Position numbers and translations under genes: made by a program. From assembly GCA_030695705.1 (NCBI GenBank), contig JAUYPS010000037.1, positions 1-18,964 on the forward strand: a stretch of DNA of 18,964 nt, given 5' to 3'. Source of the stretch: a bacterium. Lineage in GTDB: Bacteria > Patescibacteriota > Minisyncoccia > 2-02-FULL-40-12 > IGHO2-12-FULL-4. The notes beneath the pieces were generated by a model. That model did not search any database. It worked only from the letters and a program-made list of their open reading frames with translations, and was not told the DNA's origin. This document shows positions 1 to 7,555 of this stretch, in pieces. The first letter of the stretch is position 1. Every line of letters starts with the position of its first letter.

Positions 1-48
1 AGATTTTTGTTCGGATTAAGTTTTGGGATTCTATAGTAAGACATTTTG

Positions 49-129
49 TGCCCGAGGTGGGACTTGAACCCACAAGCCTTGCGGCAAACGATCTTGAATC
101 GTTCGTGTATGCCATTCCACCACTCGGGC
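49..129 (-). tRNA. tRNA-Leu, anticodon CAA
   Basis: Read on the minus strand, this folds as a class II tRNA. The 7-bp acceptor stem pairs 123-129 with 50-56, with discriminator A at 49. The 5-bp anticodon stem (AACGA/TCGTT) closes a 7-nt loop TTCAAGA, giving anticodon CAA (leucine, codon UUG). A short variable arm (GCC-GCAA-GGC) and a T arm with loop TTCAAGT follow. The long variable arm fits leucine. No CCA is encoded after the discriminator, so CCA must be added by a nucleotidyltransferase. A good promoter lies just upstream. Confidence 0.95.
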
Positions 130-148
130 GCCAAACAGTTATTTTGTA

Positions 149-177
149 ATTTTATCAAATTTTTAAACAAATTTCAA
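149..177 (-). promoter_or_regulatory. sigma70-type promoter of tRNA-Leu
   Basis: On the minus strand, TTGAAA (177-172) is separated by 17 nt from TAAAAT (154-149). The predicted start near 142 leaves a leader of about 12 nt before the mature tRNA 5' end at 129. This is a consensus match only. Confidence 0.65.
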
Positions 178-192
178 CCGGATTTTTCCCAT

Positions 193-220
193 TGTAAATC
201 AAAAAAAATCAAGTTAAAAT
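193..220 (+). promoter_or_regulatory. putative parA promoter, likely leaderless
   Basis: TTGTAA (193-198), a 16-nt spacer and TAAAAT (215-220) form a plausible sigma70-type promoter. The parA ATG is only 6 nt beyond the -10 box, so transcription would begin at or next to the start codon. There is no Shine-Dalgarno sequence before the ATG, which agrees with a leaderless mRNA. Inferred from motifs alone. Confidence 0.5.
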
Positions 221-226
221 TAAGTC

Positions 227-988
227 ATGGCGCGCATAATTAATATTTGTAATGCCAAGGGCGGAACGGGGAAGACCACAACGGCTTTAAATTTGTCCGC
301 CTATCTGGCGGCTCTTGGAAAGTATGTACTGTTGATTGATTTGGATGCGCAGGCCAATGCAACTTCCGGACTGGGCATTAAGGTAGAGGAGGACCATCAG
401 CATATTTACCACGCAGTGATTAACGAGGAACCGGTTGCTCCGATTATCAGAAAAACATCTCTTTTTGGGTTTGACATGCTGCCAGCCGGGCCCAGTTTGG
501 CTGGGGCGACTGTAGAATTGGCTACGATGGACAACAGAGAATTTAAATTGAAAAGGACTTTAAATTCAATCCGTACTAACTACGATTACATCATTATTGA
601 TTCCGCACCGTCGCTTAGTCTTTTGATGGTCAACGGTCTCGTCGCCACGGAAGAAATCATTATTCCGGTGCAATGCGAGTACTATGCTTTGGAGGGTTTA
701 GGAAATCTTCTAAAGACCATTGAACTGGTTCGAGAATCGCTTAATCCACATTTAAAAGTTGCCGGAGTGTTGCTGACGATGTATGATAAGAGAAACAGAT
801 TGGCGCGCGCGGTGGTCAAAGAGGTGCAGAAAAACTTTCCGGGCCGGGTTTTTGAAACGCTTATTCCCCGCTCGATTTCTTTGGCAGAAGCGCCCAGTTT
901 CGGAAAAACTATTTTGCAATTCGATCCCGATTCAAAGGCGGGCAGAGCGTATCGACAACTGGCAGAAGAAGTTATTAAGATTATTTAA
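227..988 (+). CDS. parA: ParA/Soj chromosome-partitioning ATPase
   Basis: A 253-residue ParA-type ATPase of the MinD/ParA P-loop superfamily. It would bind DNA non-specifically in its ATP form and position ParB-bound origin regions. The deviant Walker A motif KGGTGKTT is at residues 11-18, including the signature lysine K11 and K16. DLDAQAN near residue 40 and the IIDSAPS Walker B region near 124 are also present. Length and motifs are typical of chromosomal Soj proteins without an N-terminal HTH. It heads the operon that runs to parB, with two small genes between. There is no Shine-Dalgarno sequence; a -10 box lies 6 nt before the ATG. Confidence 0.95.
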   Translation: MARIINICNAKGGTGKTTTALNLSAYLAALGKYVLLIDLDAQANATSGLGIKVEEDHQHIYHAVINEEPVAPIIRKTSLFGFDMLPAGPSLAGATVELATMDNREFKLKRTLNSIRTNYDYIIIDSAPSLSLLMVNGLVATEEIIIPVQCEYYALEGLGNLLKTIELVRESLNPHLKVAGVLLTMYDKRNRLARAVVKEVQKNFPGRVFETLIPRSISLAEAPSFGKTILQFDPDSKAGRAYRQLAEEVIKII

Positions 989-992
989 ATTT

Positions 993-1238
993 ATGGAAAA
1001 ATTTCCATCTTTTGAAAAAGAAAAGTCATTTCAAGAAAAACACAATAATTGGCTAACGGAAACAAAAATCTTCCTGGAGAGCATAGGAATTGGAGTAGGT
1101 GCTACTTTGGTTGCGGAACAAATATTTAAGGCGGTTGGGTTAGAGCTACCACCTGGCTCTTTGCCACTTATAGGGAGTGTTTCAACTAGTTTTTCTTTAT
1201 ATAACTTAAACCGTTTAAGAAACAAAAAAAATGATTGA
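993..1238 (+). CDS. small hypothetical protein, possible membrane hairpin
   Basis: An 81-residue protein I do not recognise. The start at 993 is chosen because it is the first ATG after the parA stop (4-nt gap); the same frame stays open upstream only as a shadow inside parA. The N-terminus is charged and Lys/Glu-rich. Two mainly apolar stretches follow: about 29-50, rich in Gly and Ala, and about 53-70 (PPGSLPLIGS...). The tail is basic (RLRNKK). This could be a short membrane hairpin or amphipathic protein. It overlaps the next gene by 8 nt, so the two are probably translated together. The DNA is more AT-rich than parA and parB. Confidence 0.7.
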   Translation: MEKFPSFEKEKSFQEKHNNWLTETKIFLESIGIGVGATLVAEQIFKAVGLELPPGSLPLIGSVSTSFSLYNLNRLRNKKND

Positions 1239-1521
1239 TGTTATTGAATTAAAAAATAAACTGTTATCTTTTGGAGCCCCCAGTGACGAATTAGATAAAA
1301 TTATTGTGGAAGTTAATGAAATAGTACTGGCTAAAGTTATGACAGCTTATATTAAAAAATTAAGTGATGAGCAAGTAGCTAGGTTGAAATTAATTCCAGA
1401 AAATCAATTGATTGAGTATTTAAGTTCTAACAAAAGTGATTTCCCAATTTTTTCTAAGGAAGAATTTGAAAAGGTTTATATAGAAACTTGGCAAAATTAC
1501 TTTAGTGCTATAAAAAAATAA
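1231..1521 (+). CDS. small hypothetical protein (CPR DUF5663-like?)
   Basis: A 96-residue acidic, probably all-helical protein with no signal or membrane segment. Its layout resembles small uncharacterised proteins common in Patescibacteria, described to my recollection as DUF5663-like: an N-terminal D-x-x-x-L-K-x-x-L-L segment, a central helix, then an LSDEQ motif and a C-terminal helix. I cannot confirm the family without a profile search. The gene overlaps its upstream neighbour by 8 nt and ends 5 nt before parB, so it is embedded in the parAB operon. A hand count of 1261-1320 gives 35% GC, below the surrounding core genes. Confidence 0.7.
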   Translation: MIDVIELKNKLLSFGAPSDELDKIIVEVNEIVLAKVMTAYIKKLSDEQVARLKLIPENQLIEYLSSNKSDFPIFSKEEFEKVYIETWQNYFSAIKK

Positions 1522-1526
1522 TTTAA

Positions 1527-2396
1527 ATGAAAAAACTATTTGGTTTAGGAAAGGGTTTAAGCTCTCTTATACCATCAAGGAATAATAAACCTGGCGATAC
1601 GCGCGAGAGTGTTTTTTATGTGGAAACCCACAAAGTTAAACCCAATCCCAACCAGCCCAGAAAGGACTTCAATAAGCAAGGATTAGAAGATCTAGCCGGT
1701 TCCATAAAAAAATACGGCATTCTTCAGCCGCTTTTGGTTGTTAAAGAAGAAAAGGACTCTCCCCGAGGGCTAGATGTGGAATATCAATTGGTGGCAGGGG
1801 AAAGGCGTTGGCGGGCGGCCAAGCTTTTGAACTTGCCTCATGTGCCGGTCATTATCAAGGACTCCATCACCGAAGATAAACTGAAGTTGGAGGTGGCTTT
1901 AGTGGAAAATCTTCAGCGCGAGGATCTTAATCCGATGGAAGAAACGGAGGCCTTTGCCCGACTCCAGTCGGACTTTAATTTAACTCAAAAAGAAATCGGG
2001 GAACGAGTAGGAAAGAGTCGGGAGGCGGTGGCCAACAGTTTGCGCTTGCTTGATTTGCCCGGAGACATTAAAGAAAGCTTACGGGCCGCCAAGATTTCCC
2101 GCACTCATGCTCGTGCTCTTTTGGCTTTTAAGGATGAAACCCAACAAAGACAGATGTATAAACGTATTTTGGCGGGGGGATTGGCTTCACGGGACGTAGA
2201 AGAAGCCGCTTCGGCTACCGGAAACAACCGAAGCAAAATAAAAAAAGAAAGCCGTTTTGTGGAGTTGGAAAAAAACTTAACCAAAAGTTTAGATACTCTC
2301 GTTTTTATTAAAAGCGGTGAGAAGGGGGGGCGGATTGTGATCAAATTCGTCGACTTGGGCGATCTCAATAAAATCGTTAAGACGATTTTGGGTTAG
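1527..2396 (+). CDS. parB: ParB/Spo0J chromosome-partitioning protein
   Basis: A 289-residue ParB family protein, the CTP-dependent clamp that loads at parS sites and partners with ParA. Visible in order: a basic N-terminus with GLGKGLSSLIP, the tail expected to contact ParA; the NPNQPRKDF segment near 40-48; the box GERRWRAA at 91-98; NLQREDLNPMEE near 128-139; an HTH with TQKEIGERVGKSREAVANS near 153-171; and a C-terminal dimerisation region. It follows parA and two small genes and has no Shine-Dalgarno sequence. Its last 20 bp overlap the convergent rel gene. No canonical parS (TGTTTCACGTGAAACA) was found in the window. Confidence 0.95.
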   Translation: MKKLFGLGKGLSSLIPSRNNKPGDTRESVFYVETHKVKPNPNQPRKDFNKQGLEDLAGSIKKYGILQPLLVVKEEKDSPRGLDVEYQLVAGERRWRAAKLLNLPHVPVIIKDSITEDKLKLEVALVENLQREDLNPMEETEAFARLQSDFNLTQKEIGERVGKSREAVANSLRLLDLPGDIKESLRAAKISRTHARALLAFKDETQQRQMYKRILAGGLASRDVEEAASATGNNRSKIKKESRFVELEKNLTKSLDTLVFIKSGEKGGRIVIKFVDLGDLNKIVKTILG

Positions 2397-3831
2397 CGTT
2401 GAACCAGCTCTGGATTCTTCTTCTGGCTTCACTGCTTTTTACCAAACCAAGCCAGTCGCGGGAGGGCTTTTTAACTTTTCCCTTAATTATTTCCACGATT
2501 TGGCCATTTTTTAATTGATAGTCGAAAGAAACCATTCGGCCGTTAACTTTGGCTCCTTTGGTGCTATGGCCTAAATCAGTATGCACGGCGTAAGCAAAGT
2601 CCAAGGGGGTAGATCCTTCCGGCAAGTCCTTTACTTCGCCTTTCGGGGTAAGAACAAAAACCCGGTCGTTGAAAAAGTTAGTGCGCAACGATTGGTAGAG
2701 TTCTTGGTTGTCGGATGCTTTTAACCAATTTTTAAGCTGGGCAATCCATTGGGCTTCTTTGATGTCAGCGGTGTGCAATTTATTTTTGTTTGATTCACTG
2801 TAAGACCAGTGGGCGGCAATTCCGTTTTCGGCATGTTCGTGCATTTCCGGGGTTCTTAGTTGGATTTCCAAAATACGTCCTTCTTCAGCGAAAACAGTGG
2901 CATGAATAGAACGATATCCGTTCAGTTTGGGCATAGCAAGGTAGTCCTTAATTAAACCGGGAAGCGGTTTGTAATTTTTATGAATAATTCCCAGCGCTTC
3001 ATAGCAGCTTGAAATGTCTGGCAAAATAATTCTTAAAGCGACTAAATCATGGATACGATCCAAGTCCGAAACCTTTTGCAGTTTTTTGTACAAACTGTAA
3101 TAGTGTTTGGCGCGAGCGTGGGCGTCCAATACTTTGATTTTGTTTTCGGATAAATTTTTCATCACGATCGGTTTTACCTTTTCTAAATAATTTTGCCGGT
3201 CGGCATATTTGTCTTTTATTTTGCTAAGGAGCAATTTGTACTCTTCCGGGTAGGCATGGGCAAAGGCCATGTCTTCCAGGTCGCCCTTGATCTGTCCCAT
3301 ACCAAGACGTTCAGCGATCGGAGCGTATATTTCCAAGGTTTCTAACGAGATTCTTTTGCGTTTTTCCGGGGAGCAGGTCCGTAAGGTGCTCATATTGTGA
3401 TAACGGTCGGCCAGCTTAATCAAGATGACCCGGATATCTTCGGCCATGGCGAAGAACATTTTACGCAAGGATTGGGCTTTCAGATTTTGCTTGGCCTTAA
3501 TGCCTGGCTCCTCCTGATAAGTCAGTCCGGCCAGTTTGGTTACCCCTTTGACCAAAAAAGTTACCTCTTTCCCGAACTCTTTTTCCATTTCCTCTTCCGT
3601 TATTTTCGTGTCTTCTAAGACGTCATGCATTAAGCAGGCGGCGATAGCTGGTCCGTCTAATTTCAAGTCAGCCAGAATACCGGCTACTGCTACCGGATGG
3701 GTAATATATGGTTCTCCGTCTTCCCGGCGTTGTCCTTCATGGGCCTTTTTGGCAAAATCAAAAGCACGTGCGATCAAATCTCGCTCACCGGTCTTTTGCG
3801 CGTTAATTTTTTTAAGAAGTTTTTCGATCAT
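2377..3831 (-). CDS. rel: RelA/SpoT-family (p)ppGpp synthetase/hydrolase, short form
   Basis: This enzyme makes pppGpp/ppGpp from GTP/GDP and ATP and probably also hydrolyses it. The HD hydrolase domain (about 20-165) keeps H45, H69-D70 and D142. The synthetase domain (about 235-345) keeps K242-H243, D262, the NGYRSIH segment and E322 in EIQLRT. A TGS domain follows at about 388-450. The protein is 484 residues, against about 700-750 for full-length Rel/SpoT, and stops about 34 residues after TGS, so zinc-finger and ACT regulatory domains are absent. The position matching the RxKD motif of bifunctional enzymes reads LIKD (293-296). There is no Shine-Dalgarno sequence. It converges on parB with a 20-bp overlap. 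Confidence 0.93.
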   Translation of the reverse strand: MIEKLLKKINAQKTGERDLIARAFDFAKKAHEGQRREDGEPYITHPVAVAGILADLKLDGPAIAACLMHDVLEDTKITEEEMEKEFGKEVTFLVKGVTKLAGLTYQEEPGIKAKQNLKAQSLRKMFFAMAEDIRVILIKLADRYHNMSTLRTCSPEKRKRISLETLEIYAPIAERLGMGQIKGDLEDMAFAHAYPEEYKLLLSKIKDKYADRQNYLEKVKPIVMKNLSENKIKVLDAHARAKHYYSLYKKLQKVSDLDRIHDLVALRIILPDISSCYEALGIIHKNYKPLPGLIKDYLAMPKLNGYRSIHATVFAEEGRILEIQLRTPEMHEHAENGIAAHWSYSESNKNKLHTADIKEAQWIAQLKNWLKASDNQELYQSLRTNFFNDRVFVLTPKGEVKDLPEGSTPLDFAYAVHTDLGHSTKGAKVNGRMVSFDYQLKNGQIVEIIKGKVKKPSRDWLGLVKSSEARRRIQSWFNANPKSS

Positions 3832-3837
3832 TCTAAG

Positions 3838-3866
3838 TTGACATAAGCGTTATTTTGCTTTATCGT
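3838..3866 (+). promoter_or_regulatory. promoter of the 3907 hypothetical gene
   Basis: A perfect -35 TTGACA (3838-3843), a 17-nt spacer and TATCGT (3861-3866) lie in the divergent gap after the rel start codon. The predicted start near 3873 gives a leader of about 34 nt that includes the strong ribosome binding site AAGGAG at 3895-3900. Confidence 0.55.
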
Positions 3867-3906
3867 CTTTTAAGTTCTTATTTAACTTAAGTATAAGGAG
3901 ATTTTG

Positions 3907-4272
3907 ATGATTCCTCAATTAGACAACGAACTTTGGACAAGAATTTTTTTAGCTGATCAATCCGTGAAAAGAGAAGATATTGCCAATTCTTTTTCGATGA
4001 GTTGGGATGAACTCACCAAAGTTGAACACTGTGCTTTAGGGGTTTTTGAGTTAAAACCGGAAAAGAGAAACCGCGGTCGCTTTGTTTTGGTGAGATCTTT
4101 TTACCAAAAGTCGTATGATAAAAGAATCAGCTTTGAAACTAATTATATTTTTTCTTTTGCTCAAAATGACCAAGACGCTCTTTTGGAATTTTTGCCAGAA
4201 CTATCTAAAGAAGAAAAAGAGTGGCTCAATGTCCACCTTTATTTAAAAGACCATCCCGCTTATCAGGGATAG
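3907..4272 (+). CDS. hypothetical protein of unknown family
   Basis: A 121-residue protein I do not recognise. The start is the ATG at 3907 rather than the in-frame TTG at 3904, because AAGGAG at 3895-3900 sits 6 nt before the ATG. The sequence is mixed alpha/beta in character. It has a short N-terminal region with a possible small helical domain (VKREDIANSFSMSWDEL), a central basic strand-rich stretch (GRFVLVRSF), and an acidic C-terminal half rich in Glu, Leu and Trp. There is no signal peptide, membrane segment or metal-binding cysteine pattern. It is a monocistronic unit with its own promoter, RBS and terminator. It ends exactly one base before the convergent topA stop codon. Confidence 0.8.
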   Translation: MIPQLDNELWTRIFLADQSVKREDIANSFSMSWDELTKVEHCALGVFELKPEKRNRGRFVLVRSFYQKSYDKRISFETNYIFSFAQNDQDALLEFLPELSKEEKEWLNVHLYLKDHPAYQG

Positions 4273-6498
4273 TTATTCTACCGGCGTTTCGCCGGTTTTT
4301 GTTTTTTTAAGTTTGGCAGATTTGGGAGGTTTCTCTTGCCAGTCCTTAAGGGCTTTTTCCAGTTCTTCTTCGCTTTCCGGTTTTTTGCTCATTAGAAATG
4401 TGCAATCAGGAAAATTGGTGCAAGCGTAGAATACTTTTCCGCGGCCGCGGGATTTTTTTTCAACAATTTCCCCTTTTTGACAGGCCGGACACTTAAAGCC
4501 GGTCTTATTCCAAATTTTAGAAATACCTTTGCATTTGGGATAATCAGAGCATCCTAAGAAATATCCGAAACGGCCTCGGCGCACAGTCATGTCCTTTCCG
4601 CACAAGGGACAACGTTCATCTTTGGTTTTTTCATCCAGTTCTTTTATTTTTGCTTCTTCTTCCGGCAGGGGTTTGGTGGTCTTGCATTCCAAGTCCGGAC
4701 AAGCCAGGAATTTTCCGGCCCGGCCGAACTTGATGATCATCTTTTTTCCGCAAGTCGGGCAGGGAATGTCTGTTTGTTCAACCAGTTTTTCTACGGTGGC
4801 TTCTTTTTCAATCAAATGTTTTTTGAAAGGAGTATAAAATTCTTCAATTAACGGAACCCATTTAACTTTTCCTTCAGCGACATCGTCCAAGCCCTCTTCG
4901 ATGTGAGAGGTAAAATCAATGTCAACAATTTCCGGAAAGTTTTCCACCAGCATGTCATTGACCAGGAAACCGATTTCTACCGGGTGATATTTTTTTTCTA
5001 TCTTTTCCACATACTTTCTATCCTGGATCGTGCTTAAAGTGGGAGCATAAGTCGAAGGACGACCCACACCGTGGATTTCCAGGGCTTTGATCAAAGTGGC
5101 ATCGGTGTAGCGGGGCGGCGGCTCGGTAAAATGCTGGAGAGGGAGAAGTTTTATTAGATTAAGAATTTCATCGACAGAAAGTTCCGGAAGACGGTCAGAC
5201 AGCCCCCGGCTGTCTGACGCTTCTTCGTCCTGTTCGTCCCGGCCTTCGGTATAAACCTTTATAAATCCGTCGAATTTTAAAACCTGGCCGTTGGCTCGAA
5301 AAGTGTATTTGTCTCCGGCACTGATATCGACAGTGGTTTGATCGAACATGGCCGAAGCCATTTGGCTGGCGAGGGTTCTTTTCCAGATCAAATCGTAAAT
5401 TTTGAATTGTTTTGGGTCGAGCTGTGATTTTAATATTTCCGGGCGGGCAGAAAGGTCGGTAGGGCGGATGGCTTCATGAGCTTCTTGCGCCCCTTTTGAT
5501 TTGTTGCTGTAATGTCTGGCTTCCGGCACGGTATAATTTTTTCCGAAGTGTTCCGCGATTACTTGTTTGGCTTGATCGAGAGCTGATTGGGCCAGATTAT
5601 GGCTGTCAGTTCTCATATAAGTAATGTAGCCGTGCTCGTAAAGCTGCTGGGCAAGCAGCATGGTTTGTTTGGCGGACATGCCTAGTTTCCTGGAGGACTC
5701 TTGCTGGAGAGTGGAAGTGGTAAAGGGAGGAGCCGGATGACGGCTGGCTTCTTTTTTAACTACTTCCTTGACCCGGTAGGCGGAGCCGGCCAGATCATCA
5801 ACTATTTTCTTGGCGCCGTTTTCATTTTTAAGGTCAAGTTTTTCCAGGGCCTTTTCTCCAATTTTAATCAGTCGGGCGCGAAAAGCATTTTTTTCTTTAT
5901 CTGATAGTTCGGCCTCAATGCTCCAGTATTCTTCTTTAACGAAACTTTGGATTTCCCGTTCCCGTTCCACTACCAGGCGCAGAGCGACGCTTTGCACCCG
6001 TCCGGCGGAAAGACCGTAGCGGATTTTTTTCCAGAGAAAAGGAGAGAGTTCATATCCCACCAAGCGGTCTAAAACCCGGCGGGCTTGCTGGGCATCTACC
6101 AGGTTCATATCAAGCTGGCGAGGATGTTTGAGCGCTTCAGTGATAGCGCTTTTAGTGATTTCGTGAAAAGCGATTCTTTGGATGGAATGTTTTTTGCTAT
6201 TTTCTAATTTTAGGGCCTGAACTAAATGCCAGCCGATGGCTTCTCCTTCGCGGTCTTCGTCAGTTGCCAGGATAATCACCTCCGAATCAGCGGCGGCCGT
6301 TTTTAATTCAGCGACTACTTTTTTTGCTTTAGCCGGAATTAGATAATGCGGTTCAAAGTTGTGTTCGACATCTACTCCGAGTTTTGATTTTGGCAAATCC
6401 CGGACATGTCCGAAAGAAGCCAAGACCCTGTAATCAGGGCCTAAAAATTTTGAAATGGTTTTCGATTTTGCAGGACTTTCAACAATAACGAGATTCAT
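4273..6498 (-). CDS. topA: DNA topoisomerase I (type IA)
   Basis: A 741-residue type IA topoisomerase that relaxes negative supercoils. The toprim domain starts at residue 1 with VIVESPAKSKT (catalytic E7) and the acidic triad region ATDEDREGE (D80, D82, E84). The active-site tyrosine is Y294 in ITYMRTDS. The motif GRPSTYAPTLSTI is also present. Three C-terminal four-cysteine zinc ribbons lie at about 580-605, 630-656 and 670-699, followed by a Lys-rich tail. It is the last gene of pth-dprA-topA; its ATG follows the dprA stop with no gap, so translation is probably coupled. The coding sequence contains two palindromes: one at 5194-5218, in an acidic linker (residues 427-435), and the convergent gene's terminator in the last codons. 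Confidence 0.97.
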   Translation of the reverse strand: MNLVIVESPAKSKTISKFLGPDYRVLASFGHVRDLPKSKLGVDVEHNFEPHYLIPAKAKKVVAELKTAAADSEVIILATDEDREGEAIGWHLVQALKLENSKKHSIQRIAFHEITKSAITEALKHPRQLDMNLVDAQQARRVLDRLVGYELSPFLWKKIRYGLSAGRVQSVALRLVVEREREIQSFVKEEYWSIEAELSDKEKNAFRARLIKIGEKALEKLDLKNENGAKKIVDDLAGSAYRVKEVVKKEASRHPAPPFTTSTLQQESSRKLGMSAKQTMLLAQQLYEHGYITYMRTDSHNLAQSALDQAKQVIAEHFGKNYTVPEARHYSNKSKGAQEAHEAIRPTDLSARPEILKSQLDPKQFKIYDLIWKRTLASQMASAMFDQTTVDISAGDKYTFRANGQVLKFDGFIKVYTEGRDEQDEEASDSRGLSDRLPELSVDEILNLIKLLPLQHFTEPPPRYTDATLIKALEIHGVGRPSTYAPTLSTIQDRKYVEKIEKKYHPVEIGFLVNDMLVENFPEIVDIDFTSHIEEGLDDVAEGKVKWVPLIEEFYTPFKKHLIEKEATVEKLVEQTDIPCPTCGKKMIIKFGRAGKFLACPDLECKTTKPLPEEEAKIKELDEKTKDERCPLCGKDMTVRRGRFGYFLGCSDYPKCKGISKIWNKTGFKCPACQKGEIVEKKSRGRGKVFYACTNFPDCTFLMSKKPESEEELEKALKDWQEKPPKSAKLKKTKTGETPVE
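4280..4308 (+). terminator. intrinsic terminator inside the 3' end of topA
   Basis: ACCGGCG (4280-4286), loop TTT, and CGCCGGT (4290-4296) form a 7-bp GC-rich stem. A T-rich run follows to 4308, broken by a single G at 4301. It begins 8 nt after the stop of the gene at 3907 and lies within the last codons of topA, read on the other strand. Confidence 0.85.
5194..5218. repeat. perfect 11-bp palindrome inside the topA linker
   Basis: Positions 5194-5204 are perfectly complementary to 5208-5218 with a 3-nt loop of C residues. It encodes about residues 427-435 of TopA, within an Asp/Glu/Ser-rich linker just before the conserved LPEL segment. The location in a dispensable-looking linker suggests tolerated insertion of a palindromic unit. 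Confidence 0.6.
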
Positions 6499-7551
6499 TT
6501 ATTTGATAGAAAATCTGTTGTTACCTAAATTAATTATTTTATTTTCCAGTTCCATATTCATAATACACGAAATTATCTCCGGAGTATCTTTTTTGGTGGC
6601 TCGGATTATTTCGTCTAGACCTAGCGAGTTCTTTCCTATAATATTAATAATATCTTCCTCCAATTTATTGGCGGGAGTTAAAGCTAGCTGGCGAACAGTA
6701 CTATCTATATTATACTCTGTCAATATGGCGGAGGAGTCGGTTACTACTTTTGCTCCACTGGCGATCAGCTGGTTTGGCCCCTTTGATTTTGAAGAAAAGA
6801 TCGAGCCGGGAACGGCAAAAACATCCCGGTTTTGGTCCAAAGCGCACTTGGCGGTAATTAGTGATCCACTCTTCTCATCTGCCTCTACCACCAGCACTCC
6901 TTTAGATAGTCCGCTGATGATCCTGTTTCTTTGAGGAAAAGAAAATTGGCTGCCGGGAGTGCCCAAAGGATATTCAGTAATAATTGCTCCGTTTTTCTGC
7001 AGAATCTCTCCGGCCAGTTTTCTGTTTTGTATGACGATGGAACTATTGCTTAGTCCTCCTCCCAAAACAGCAATGGTCGGGGCATTCATTTTTACTGCGG
7101 CCTGATGGGCTAAGCCGTCTATTCCCATGGCTAAGCCGGAAACAATGGTTAAGCCGGCTTGCACTAACGGTTCAACAATTAAAGAGACCACTCTTTTCCC
7201 ATATTCGGTTAGATTACGAGTGCCGACCACGGCCAAGCAGTCGTTTTTCAGAACTTTTCGGCTGCCTTTAATATAGAGAAGAAAAGGGGGGTCAGCGATA
7301 TGTCGGAGCGGCTTTGGATAATCTCGGTCTAAGATAGTAATAATTTCGATCTTTTCCTTGGCTAATTTATCCCATTCTTTTTCCGGGTCAATTTTGCCAA
7401 AGATGGGAGCATCGGCGGGGAGAAATCGTTTTAACGACTTAGAGTGCCAGGCGCGTTCAAAATCCCCGTCAAAGGAGTCGGTGATTTTTTGGAGCGCTCC
7501 AATCTTGGCCGATACCAGAATATTAACGGCGTTAAGGTATTTTAAATTCAC
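6499..7551 (-). CDS. dprA: DprA/Smf DNA-processing protein
   Basis: A 350-residue DprA homologue, the protein that protects incoming single-stranded DNA and loads RecA during natural transformation. The Rossmann-like core carries VVGTRNLTEYG near 108, SGLAMGIDGLAH near 138, FPQRNRIISGLS near 205 and a SGSLITA motif. The C-terminal region (about 290-350) looks like the usual winged-helix domain. Translation appears to start at a GTG (7551-7549). The gap from pth is 4 nt, and the stop directly abuts the topA ATG. The dprA-topA order is common in bacteria, and retention of DprA in such a small genome fits reliance on DNA uptake. Confidence 0.95.
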   Translation of the reverse strand: MNLKYLNAVNILVSAKIGALQKITDSFDGDFERAWHSKSLKRFLPADAPIFGKIDPEKEWDKLAKEKIEIITILDRDYPKPLRHIADPPFLLYIKGSRKVLKNDCLAVVGTRNLTEYGKRVVSLIVEPLVQAGLTIVSGLAMGIDGLAHQAAVKMNAPTIAVLGGGLSNSSIVIQNRKLAGEILQKNGAIITEYPLGTPGSQFSFPQRNRIISGLSKGVLVVEADEKSGSLITAKCALDQNRDVFAVPGSIFSSKSKGPNQLIASGAKVVTDSSAILTEYNIDSTVRQLALTPANKLEEDIINIIGKNSLGLDEIIRATKKDTPEIISCIMNMELENKIINLGNNRFSIK

Positions 7552-7555
7552 AGGA

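Noticed and set aside
46..243. Open frame over the tRNA-Leu region
   Set aside because: It overlaps the tRNA on the opposite strand and the start of parA, and resembles no protein.
783..992. Longer N-terminus for the small gene at 993
   Set aside because: The extension lies entirely inside parA in another frame and has the Arg/Trp-rich look of a shadow frame; the ATG at 993 fits the operon spacing.
3755..3775. CACGTG core as a possible parS site
   Set aside because: Flanking bases do not match TGTTTCACGTGAAACA, and the site lies within rel.
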